A stretch of 64,000 bases of DNA, from assembly GCF_034262375.1 (NCBI RefSeq), contig NZ_CP139558.1:372001-436000 (forward strand), in the 5' to 3' direction. Shown piece by piece: positions 1 through 6,337 of the stretch; the first letter of the stretch is position 1, and each line of letters begins with the position of its first letter. A model generated the notes under the pieces. That model searched no databases and had not been told where the DNA came from. It was given only the letters and a program-made list of their open reading frames with translations. The DNA is from Mucilaginibacter sabulilitoris (lineage in GTDB: Bacteria; Bacteroidota; Bacteroidia; Sphingobacteriales; Sphingobacteriaceae). The translations under genes were made by a program, and so were the position numbers.

Positions 1-482
1 ACACCGCCCCAGTGCGATATCTGATCCCAACCCTCTACACATTTAAAATCATATATAATATCGGTTTTGGGCAATGTTTTTATTTCATCAATCGAAATCT
101 TTAATACTTCGCCCGATTGCTTTTTTACCTGCAACCGCCATGCATCAACATCAATTTTCCCACCCGAACCTATATCGCTGTTATGCCGCACATTTTTGGC
201 AGCCATATCTTTAGGATAGGTTTTTACCAGGTTATTGTTACTGAACACGCGGCGAAAGGCCAGTTCGGTTTTATTTAATGCCCGGCGCAAGGGTTTGCGC
301 GCACCCGCGGTTACTGAGGTGGTTTCTTCAGGTGAGTTATATAACCATTTCCACCCTCCCCAGGCAGCGCCCGACAATACAATAAAGCTGCTGAATGAAA
401 TAAAGTTACGCCGTGTGATCTTTTGTTCAACAGTAAGCGACCTTTTGGGCTTCTTGTTTTTTCTACTGAATGGGCTTTTCAT
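1..482 (-). CDS. Molybdopterin-dependent oxidoreductase (sulfite oxidase/YedY-like), partial, Tat-exported
   Basis: The frame is open from an ATG at 482 to the window edge, about 160 codons. The N-terminus carries a twin-arginine signal (KITRRNFISFSSF) followed by a hydrophobic stretch, so export by Tat is expected. The last visible residues, FKCVEGWDQISHWGGV, match the segment of the oxidoreductase molybdopterin-binding domain (PF00174) in which the Cys ligates molybdenum. The start overlaps the end of the upstream cytochrome b gene by 20 nt in another frame, which indicates translational coupling. The pair resembles MsrP/MsrQ-type periplasmic enzymes with a membrane electron donor, but the substrate cannot be read from this part. 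The C-terminal dimerisation domain lies outside the window. Confidence 0.85.
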   Translation of the reverse strand, partial: MKSPFSRKNKKPKRSLTVEQKITRRNFISFSSFIVLSGAAWGGWKWLYNSPEETTSVTAGARKPLRRALNKTELAFRRVFSNNNLVKTYPKDMAAKNVRHNSDIGSGGKIDVDAWRLQVKKQSGEVLKISIDEIKTLPKTDIIYDFKCVEGWDQISHWGG

Positions 483-1170
483 CGGCTGGGGTGTTGGGTT
501 CAATAATTGGTTTAGGTTTCTCATTTATAACTTCAAACCCGGAAATAACCGATCTGAAATTGTTCCACCCGGCAAGTATTACCTGCACCACATGGATCAT
601 GAAGAAAAGCACATAACCAATGGTTAGCGCAAAATGAAATATACGGGCCAAATGATACCCGCCACAAAGCCATGTTAAATAGTAAAACTGTACCGGTTTA
701 TAAATAGCCAGTCCGGTTATTAACGAGCCAAAACCCATCACAATAATGGTAGTATAGGCAATGCGCTGGGCAGCGTTATATTTGTTTTGAGGCGGCGCCA
801 TTTTACGGATATGCAAATCATGCAGCAACACTAGCCAGGCTTCTTTAAACGATTTTTTTTGTGGCACAAGCTCCCGCCACTCGCCCGATATTATGGTGTA
901 CATCACATACAAAATACCGTTAAGGGCAAAAAACCACATAAACAAAAAATGGAAGGCCATGCCTTCGGCCAGGCGATGCGGTATGTGCAGTTTATCGTAA
1001 AACCATTGCGGAAAAAAGCTGAAGTAAGTATGCCCAAACAGGGTGATCTTATATTCGTCGTTGGCCCAGTAAATGAGCATGCCGCTCCAGATCATGATCG
1101 TTAATATCGGAAAGTTTACCCAATGCGTCCAACGCATTATTAAGGGGTGTTTTTCTTTAATTACTTTCAT
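463..1170 (-). CDS. Membrane cytochrome b (b561 / Ni-hydrogenase b-type family)
   Basis: This 235-residue protein has about five hydrophobic segments and several membrane histidines (RWTHWVN, HIPHRLAEGMAFH, GGYHLARIFHF, FMIHVVQ), the pattern of di-haem b-type cytochromes of the PF01292/DUF4405 type. It probably passes quinol electrons to the Tat-exported molybdoenzyme encoded directly downstream, whose start it overlaps. An in-frame GTG at 1176 precedes the ATG at 1170; the ATG is preferred because the spacing to the preceding stop allows coupling, but either is possible. It lies 11 nt after the DUF1223 gene in the same operon, under the ECF-type promoter at 2014-2040. Confidence 0.85.
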   Translation of the reverse strand: MKVIKEKHPLIMRWTHWVNFPILTIMIWSGMLIYWANDEYKITLFGHTYFSFFPQWFYDKLHIPHRLAEGMAFHFLFMWFFALNGILYVMYTIISGEWRELVPQKKSFKEAWLVLLHDLHIRKMAPPQNKYNAAQRIAYTTIIVMGFGSLITGLAIYKPVQFYYLTWLCGGYHLARIFHFALTIGYVLFFMIHVVQVILAGWNNFRSVISGFEVINEKPKPIIEPNTPADEKPIQ

Positions 1171-1181
1171 ATCCACTTTAA

Positions 1182-1982
1182 TTATTTGTGGGCATTAATC
1201 GTCGCGTTAAAACCCGATTTTGCCGCTGCTAAAATTTTACCGTTTTCATTATTTTGAACAAAACCTATTATCTCCCAATTTTGCGCATTAAAATCAGTCG
1301 GCAAGGCGATAGATGCATTTCCGCCTGAACTCAAAGGCAGTTTCTGCATACTACGTACAATTTGGACATGCGACAACGTACGCCCACTATTTTCGCCTTT
1401 TTTGACACTTGTTTGTGCCCCCTTCTGCACCAGCGCCAAAAGCAAGCTGGTATTTTTTCCGGCATCCGCAGCCATGTATTTTACTCTGATATTATTATGA
1501 TCTGCCTGCGCGCTAAGTGTTAGCGTGGTAGCTGTACCCGTCTTTAATCCGGCGGTGATAGCGTTACGTAAAGTGCCTTCCTGCGAACCAACAAATTCTT
1601 TCTGACCATTCACTACTATCTGCGGGGTATAAACCGATTGCAGATTTAGCCATTTGGCATATTCATTTTGTCTTTTTGAATAATCGGCGCTGCTAAAAAC
1701 ATCTTTCCACCCTAGGCGGTTCCAGTAATCAACATGAAAAGCCAATATATAAACCGGCTTATCCTTGTTTTCTTTTTGTATACGTGCTACCAGAGCATCA
1801 GCCGGCGGGCAGCTTGAACAACCTTCCGACGTAAAAAGCTCCACAACGGCAAAACCTTTGCTATCTGGTTTTATAACATCCTTTTTGGCTATACTCGTTT
1901 CTTTGCGATTAACAAAGGCCGTTAAAATCATTACAGACAATGCAAAGCTGGCGGCAAGTGTAAATATTTTGATCGGTTTCAT
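1182..1982 (-). CDS. DUF1223 secreted thioredoxin-like protein
   Basis: The 266-residue protein starts with a hydrophobic signal or anchor (residues 5-25), then shows VVELFTSEGCSSCPPADAL, the N-terminal signature of DUF1223 with a C-x2-C pair in a thioredoxin-like fold. The family is widespread and poorly characterised; a role in envelope thiol or redox chemistry is inference from the CxxC and the neighbours. It is the first gene of the minus-strand operon with the cytochrome b and the molybdoenzyme, and the ECF-type promoter lies 32 nt upstream of its ATG. Confidence 0.85.
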   Translation of the reverse strand: MKPIKIFTLAASFALSVMILTAFVNRKETSIAKKDVIKPDSKGFAVVELFTSEGCSSCPPADALVARIQKENKDKPVYILAFHVDYWNRLGWKDVFSSADYSKRQNEYAKWLNLQSVYTPQIVVNGQKEFVGSQEGTLRNAITAGLKTGTATTLTLSAQADHNNIRVKYMAADAGKNTSLLLALVQKGAQTSVKKGENSGRTLSHVQIVRSMQKLPLSSGGNASIALPTDFNAQNWEIIGFVQNNENGKILAAAKSGFNATINAHK

Positions 1983-2013
1983 ATCGTGTTTAATTAACCT
2001 ACGTTTTTAGGGC

Positions 2014-2040
2014 TTAGTCGGCTTTTTGGTAACAACCTTA
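2014..2040 (-). promoter_or_regulatory. ECF sigma-type promoter of the DUF1223-cytochrome b-molybdoenzyme operon
   Basis: Read on the minus strand, TAAGGTT (2034-2040) and CGACTAA (2014-2020) are separated by exactly 13 nt. The same two boxes with the same gap precede the sigma gene, the DoxX gene and the Met/Lys-rich gene nearby. AAC-type -35 boxes (here complementary AACCTTA/TAAGGTT) and CGA-containing -10 boxes are typical of ECF promoters. The distance to the ATG is 31 nt. Confidence 0.75.
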
Positions 2041-2155
2041 CAATAAATTCATTTTCTTTTTTTGGTAAATCCCTGTGGATGTATAATTAATAGGTATATG
2101 TAAATTTAACTAATTAATAGCTCCATATCTATAACCTAAAAAGCACATGTTTTTG

Positions 2156-2182
2156 TAAGGTTTTACGTTTACTTACGACAAA
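2156..2182 (+). promoter_or_regulatory. ECF sigma-type promoter, autoregulatory copy before the sigma gene
   Basis: TAAGGTT (2156-2162) and CGACAAA (2176-2182) have the same 13-nt gap as the three other copies. The -10 differs at one position (CGACAAA for CGACTAA). It lies 21 nt before the sigma factor ATG, which suggests the sigma factor transcribes its own gene, as is usual for ECF sigma factors. Confidence 0.7.
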
Positions 2183-2203
2183 TGATTATTAACAGATTAA
2201 TTA

Positions 2204-2773
2204 ATGTTGACCGAAAACTTGCTTGATCCGCATAATTGGGTTAAAGCCCATGCCGATTATTTGTATGCCTTTACCTTGTCGCGCATCAATAGCCATGAAC
2301 AAGCTAAAGATCTTGTGCAGGAAACCTTTTTAGCCGCCTTGCAAAAAGTCGAAAAATTTGAAGGCAGAAGTTCAGAACGCACCTGGCTAACGGCTATCCT
2401 GAAAAATAAGATCATTGATGTTTACCGCAAAAAATCATCCGGATTAGGAAATACTATCGAAAAAAATGCGGAAGAGGAACAACGGGATTTCTTTGAAGAA
2501 GATAACGGGCACTGGACCGAAATACATCAACCCATGCCATTTGGTATTGAAGATCATGACCCGCTTACAGGTAAAGAGTTTAATCAAATACTACAAAAGT
2601 GCATGCAAAAATTACCCTCGTTATGGATGTCGGTTTTTACCATGAAACATATTGATGACGAGACCACAGATTTAATATGTAATGAACTCAGGGTTAGTCA
2701 GGCAAACTTCTGGGTTATTATTCACCGGACCAAACTTAGCCTAAGGGCTTGCCTTCAAAAAAACTGGATTTAA
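2204..2773 (+). CDS. ECF RNA polymerase sigma factor
   Basis: At 189 residues it has sigma-70 region 2 (ARSYLYAFTLSRI-like start, then DLVQETFLAALQKVEKFEGRSSERTWLTAILKNKIIDVYRK, residues about 10-75) and region 4 (residues about 130-185, PSLWMSVFTMKHIDDETTDLICNELRVSQANFWVIIHRTKLSLRACL). It resembles the TIGR02943-type Bacteroidetes sigma factors by length and a long acidic linker; that subgroup label is from memory. It is followed after 9 nt by a zinc-type anti-sigma candidate. Copies of one promoter motif before four adjacent units suggest these are its regulon. Confidence 0.93.
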   Translation: MLTENLLDPHNWVKAHADYLYAFTLSRINSHEQAKDLVQETFLAALQKVEKFEGRSSERTWLTAILKNKIIDVYRKKSSGLGNTIEKNAEEEQRDFFEEDNGHWTEIHQPMPFGIEDHDPLTGKEFNQILQKCMQKLPSLWMSVFTMKHIDDETTDLICNELRVSQANFWVIIHRTKLSLRACLQKNWI

Positions 2774-2782
2774 ATTTTAGTT

Positions 2783-3061
2783 ATGAGTTACTTAAAAAAA
2801 GCTATATACAACTGCAAACAAGCCACTTTACTGATTGAGAAAAAACAGCTGACCCAGCTAAACTTTCGCGAAACCATTGAACTACAGATACACCTAACAG
2901 GGTGCGGGATGTGCCGCCTTTACAGCAAGCAAAGCCAGGTTATAAATACGATGGTGCAACAGCTTTTTCAAGCATCTGTGCAGGCTGGTAATATATCGCT
3001 CGATGATGATTTTAAAAAGGAGCTGCAGGACCGTATTGAAGAGGAACTCAATAAAAATTAA
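2783..3061 (+). CDS. Zinc-type anti-sigma factor candidate (ZAS-like)
   Basis: This 92-residue cytoplasmic protein has H-x3-C-x2-C (IHLTGCGMC, residues about 35-42), the motif of zinc-binding anti-sigma domains, and a charged helical tail. It has no membrane segment, so it would act as a soluble, redox-sensitive anti-sigma factor. It is 9 nt downstream of the sigma gene and surely co-transcribed. Release of the sigma factor by oxidation of the Cys ligands is known for ZAS proteins and is inference here. Confidence 0.8.
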   Translation: MSYLKKAIYNCKQATLLIEKKQLTQLNFRETIELQIHLTGCGMCRLYSKQSQVINTMVQQLFQASVQAGNISLDDDFKKELQDRIEEELNKN

Positions 3062-3070
3062 AATATGCTG

Positions 3071-3097
3071 TAAGGTTTATCCCTCTGTACCGACTAA
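3071..3097 (+). promoter_or_regulatory. ECF sigma-type promoter of the DoxX gene
   Basis: TAAGGTT (3071-3077), a 13-nt gap and CGACTAA (3091-3097) repeat the motif of the neighbouring promoters exactly. It starts ten bases after the anti-sigma stop codon, so the DoxX gene can be transcribed independently of the sigma operon. Confidence 0.75.
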
Positions 3098-3137
3098 CCA
3101 ACTTTAATAAACATATTTTAAAGTTATAAACACAAGC

Positions 3138-3614
3138 ATGATTGGGAAAAAATATCAGGATTGGGCGCAACTGTTGCTGCGCCTTGTTATAGGTTATGGT
3201 TTTATGGCTCACGGATGGGCAAAATTAAGCCGTGGGCCGGCCGGGTTTGAAAAACTGCTTGTTCTTATCGGAGTTCCTTTTCCGCATATCTCTTCATGGA
3301 TTGTGCCTTTAATTGAATTGCTGGGTGGTTTAGCTCTCCTATTAGGCCTGTTTGTAAACATAACGGCCATCCCCCTTATTTTAACAATGCTTGTAGCTAT
3401 GTTTACCATCCAGATTAATTATGGTTTCAGCTCGGTTAAAACTATAGGGTTAACGCCACAAGGACCATTATTTGGCCCTCCCGGGTACGAGATAAACCTG
3501 GTTTACATTGCTGGCTTAATCTCCCTGATTTTTTCGGGTGCAGGCATTTTTTCAGTTGACACGTTCATAAGCAAGAGAAGATCGGCCCAAGCCCCTGCTG
3601 CACGCCGGGAATAG
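3138..3614 (+). CDS. DoxX family membrane protein
   Basis: The 158-residue protein has four hydrophobic helices and DoxX family marks: LLLRLVIGYGFMAHGWAKL near the start and IPLIELLGGLALLLGL in helix 2. DoxX proteins are inner-membrane proteins repeatedly linked to redox stress and thiosulfate or respiratory chemistry. The gene carries its own copy of the ECF promoter, placing it in the local regulon. Its tail (KRRSAQAPAARRE) is basic and probably cytoplasmic. Confidence 0.88.
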   Translation: MIGKKYQDWAQLLLRLVIGYGFMAHGWAKLSRGPAGFEKLLVLIGVPFPHISSWIVPLIELLGGLALLLGLFVNITAIPLILTMLVAMFTIQINYGFSSVKTIGLTPQGPLFGPPGYEINLVYIAGLISLIFSGAGIFSVDTFISKRRSAQAPAARRE

Positions 3615-3640
3615 CCTAAAAATAAAAAGCGAAATGCTTG

Positions 3641-3667
3641 TAAGGTTTAAATACACCGCCCGACTAA
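3641..3667 (+). promoter_or_regulatory. ECF sigma-type promoter of the Met/Lys-rich protein gene
   Basis: TAAGGTT (3641-3647) and CGACTAA (3661-3667) again have a 13-nt gap. It starts 27 nt after the DoxX stop codon and 42 nt before the next ATG. Confidence 0.75.
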
Positions 3668-3708
3668 GGTTTTAAATGTTAGTAAAAACCACACATTAAA
3701 ATCAAAGT

Positions 3709-3927
3709 ATGAAATCAATTATTAAAGGCATTGTTGCCGTAAGCTTAGTAGCTGTATGTTTAACTGCAAATGTTCAGGCCAAAGCATTAGTTCCATTAAA
3801 AGTATCAACTACCGCTGTAAGCGATACGGGCAAAATGGATAAGATGAGTAAGAAGAAGATGGACAAAATGGAAAAGAAAAAGATGGGTAAGAAAAAAATG
3901 TCGAAGGACACATCAGGTAAAATGTGA
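3709..3927 (+). CDS. Small exported Met/Lys-rich protein (MXKDX-repeat-like)
   Basis: The 72-residue precursor has a clear signal peptide (residues 1-25, ending VQA-KA) and a mature part of about 47 residues, of which the last 31 consist of KM/KKM units with a few D, E and S. It resembles proteins annotated as pentapeptide MXKDX repeat proteins. The many methionines could act as an oxidant sink or bind soft metals; this is inference. It has its own ECF promoter and ends at a hairpin terminator. Confidence 0.8.
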   Translation: MKSIIKGIVAVSLVAVCLTANVQAKALVPLKVSTTAVSDTGKMDKMSKKKMDKMEKKKMGKKKMSKDTSGKM

Positions 3928-3946
3928 GTTGTTTTTGTTTTGAGAG

Positions 3947-3974
3947 AGGGAGAGGGTAATGCTTCTCCCTTTTA
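3947..3974 (+). terminator. Rho-independent terminator after the Met/Lys-rich gene
   Basis: AGGGAGA (3947-3953) pairs with TCTCCCT (3964-3970) around a 10-nt loop and is followed by a T-rich run. Confidence 0.6.
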
Positions 3975-4018
3975 TTTAATATGTATCCGATAAACCCGTA
4001 AATCACAAATGGGCGGGC

Positions 4019-4633
4019 TCAAAAAATCATTTCTTCATCAGCCCAGCCCGCCAGTTCCTGTGGGTTGTGGCTTACTATAAGCGTGGTTGTATCCAGTTCC
4101 TTTAAAACAACTTTTAATTCAGCAACCAGCTCTGTTTTCATTTTGAGGTCGAGGGCCGAGAACGGTTCATCCATTAAAACCAGTTTAGGTTTGGTAGCCA
4201 GCGCCCGCAATATGGCCAGGCGCTGCTGTTGCCCGCCCGAAAGGTGTTCTGGTTTTTGATGTTCAAGCGTATCCAGCTTGCCTAAAAGCAACAGCCGTTT
4301 TATCCACTGCTCATCTTTGGTAGCATAGGCTAAATGCTGCCTGATAGTCATGTTCGGGAACAGTGCATATTGCTGAAAAACAAAGCCGGTGTTTCTTTTT
4401 TGAGCGGGTATGTTAATTTTTGTATCGGCATTAAACCACATAATCCCATCGGCTATTATGGTGCCTTTTTCCGGAATAATAAGACCCGCTATGATCTTTA
4501 AAAAAGTGGTCTTTCCTGCTCCCGATGGGCCATGAATTTTGGTAATGCTGCCGCTTGCAAATTGCCGGTTTACTTGCAATACCTGTTGCCCGTGATAGGC
4601 CCTCAATTTTTTTTCAATAGTTACGCTGATCAT
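4019..4633 (-). CDS. modC: Molybdate ABC transporter ATP-binding protein
   Basis: The 204-residue ATPase has Walker A GPSGAGKTT, a Q-loop (FVFQQYALFPNMT), the signature LSGGQQQR, Walker B LVLMDEPFSALD and the H-loop VSHN. It lacks the C-terminal TOBE/Mop domain of classical ModC (about 350 residues), so it is the short form common in Bacteroidetes. Its ATG overlaps the modB stop by the ATGA arrangement. With modA and modB it would import molybdate or tungstate; the molybdoenzyme 4 kb away is a probable consumer. Confidence 0.88.
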   Translation of the reverse strand: MISVTIEKKLRAYHGQQVLQVNRQFASGSITKIHGPSGAGKTTFLKIIAGLIIPEKGTIIADGIMWFNADTKINIPAQKRNTGFVFQQYALFPNMTIRQHLAYATKDEQWIKRLLLLGKLDTLEHQKPEHLSGGQQQRLAILRALATKPKLVLMDEPFSALDLKMKTELVAELKVVLKELDTTTLIVSHNPQELAGWADEEMIF

Positions 4634-5301
4634 TCCAAGGGGCTTTTTGCCTGGTATTTGTTAAACACAAAAACAGCCATTACCAATACAAACGTAATAA
4701 CAAATAGTATAAGCGAGTAATTATTGGCCATATCGTAATCGCGCCGCTCAACCGAATCATACACAGCAATGGATGCAACTCTTGTTACTCCCGGTATACT
4801 GCCGCCAATCATTAATACCACGCCAAATTCGCCCAAGGTGTGCGCAAAAGTGAGTATAGTGGCTGTTAGTAACGACGGTTTAATATTGGGTAATAGCACA
4901 TATCTGAATGTTTGCCATTCTGTTTTACCAAGGGTGTATGATGCCTCGGACAGCGCTTTGGGCAACTGCTGCAGGGCCGATTTTACCGGGCCAACCATAA
5001 AAGGTATGCTGTAAATTACCGATGCCAGCACCAGGCCCTGGAAGGAGAATACAAACTGCACATTAAATGTATGCTGCAACCATTTGCCAATACCATACTG
5101 CGGACTAAAAGCTAGCAACAAATAAAAACCCAGCACCGATGGCGGCAGTACCAAAGGCATGGTGATAATGGCCTCTACAATAATCTTAAAAAATGATCTT
5201 CCCCTTGAAAGCCACCAGGCAAACGGCAAGCCGATAAGCAACAACACCAGGGTGGTAATGCCCGCTAATTTTAAGGTAAGCCAAATTGGTGAAAGATCCA
5301 T
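4630..5301 (-). CDS. modB: Molybdate ABC transporter permease
   Basis: At 223 residues it has five to six membrane helices and the ABC permease EAA loop (EASYTLGKTEWQTFRYVLLPNIKPSLLTA, residues about 140-168), with HTLGEFGVVLMIGG typical of ModB. It lies 8 nt after modA and overlaps modC by 4 nt, so the three genes form one operon. Confidence 0.92.
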   Translation of the reverse strand: MDLSPIWLTLKLAGITTLVLLLIGLPFAWWLSRGRSFFKIIVEAIITMPLVLPPSVLGFYLLLAFSPQYGIGKWLQHTFNVQFVFSFQGLVLASVIYSIPFMVGPVKSALQQLPKALSEASYTLGKTEWQTFRYVLLPNIKPSLLTATILTFAHTLGEFGVVLMIGGSIPGVTRVASIAVYDSVERRDYDMANNYSLILFVITFVLVMAVFVFNKYQAKSPLE

Positions 5302-5309
5302 TTTTAAAT

Positions 5310-6077
5310 TTATTCAATACCTTTTGACGGAATATAATAACCGTAGGCTACAAAAATTTTCCGGGCAGCAGGACTTAAAATGTATTGGTAAAATTTTTCG
5401 GCATCCAGGTTGTTTTCAGCATGTTTGAGCAACACCATTCCCTGTAATATAGGCAGGTACTCTTTAGGGTTAATAACTTTGTAATATAATTTAGTTTTAC
5501 TATCGCTCTCTTTTACCAACGCCTGGGTAGTAAAACCAATATCAGCAACACCGGCAGTGATATATGTATTTACCTGGGCTATACTCTCACCATAAACAAT
5601 TTTAGATTTTATCTCATTTAAAATGCCTTTGTGTTGCAGCAATTGTGTAGCGGCTTTCCCATAAGGAGCAGTGGCCGGATTGGCTATGGCTATTTTTTTA
5701 ACCTTGGCGGTCATTAATGTGCGTTGCCAGTTATCAAACCCAATATTTTGCGAGCTGCAAATAATCAGGCTCCCGGCAGCATACACCACCGGCTTTTTTA
5801 CGGCGAAGCCATTTTTAAACAACGTTTCCGGAAAATCCACATCGGCAGATAAGAATACATCAAAAGGAGCACCGTTACTGATCTGGGCTACCAGCTTACC
5901 CGATGAACCAATAATGGGCTCGATCACAATACCGGTTTTCTGTTTAAAATCCTTTTGCAAAACTTCTATTACCGATTGCAAGTTGGCAGCCGCTGCAACC
6001 CTGATATTTTGCGCCATTATAGTACCATGCAGCAAAACAATTGCAAGCGATAAAAATACAAGCCGTTTTTTATTCAT
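5310..6077 (-). CDS. modA: Molybdate ABC transporter substrate-binding protein
   Basis: The 255-residue precursor has a signal peptide (residues 1-22, ending IMAQ) and the ModA start RVAAAANLQSVIEVL, then IIGSSGKLVAQISNGAPFDVFLSAD, which forms the oxyanion-binding site. ModA also binds tungstate, so the ion is not settled. It is the first gene of modABC. Confidence 0.93.
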   Translation of the reverse strand: MNKKRLVFLSLAIVLLHGTIMAQNIRVAAAANLQSVIEVLQKDFKQKTGIVIEPIIGSSGKLVAQISNGAPFDVFLSADVDFPETLFKNGFAVKKPVVYAAGSLIICSSQNIGFDNWQRTLMTAKVKKIAIANPATAPYGKAATQLLQHKGILNEIKSKIVYGESIAQVNTYITAGVADIGFTTQALVKESDSKTKLYYKVINPKEYLPILQGMVLLKHAENNLDAEKFYQYILSPAARKIFVAYGYYIPSKGIE

Positions 6078-6090
6078 GTTGTTAAAATAA

Positions 6091-6118
6091 CAAGATACTA
6101 ATATACATTGTTAGCAAA
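6091..6118 (-). promoter_or_regulatory. Possible Bacteroidetes-type housekeeping promoter of modABC
   Basis: Read on the minus strand, TTTG (6115-6118) and TATCTTG (6091-6097) are 17 nt apart, close to the -33 TTTG and -7 TAnnTTTG consensus of Bacteroidetes. It sits 14 nt before modA. The match is short and may be chance. Confidence 0.3.
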
Positions 6119-6337
6119 CGGAAGCCTTTATTTTTGATGATATTGCTTTAAAAAAAACAAATCAATTGTATTTAACTTATTATCACCAATTTAAATAACT
6201 GTATTACTTACTTTTAATAGGATTATAAAAAGAAATATATTATCATTGTATCCGGCCTGACGCTAACCAAAAAACCCCCTTTCGTGCCTGTAGTATATGC
6301 ACTACGGGTGCGGAAGATCCCTTACCGGCTTTTGAGC

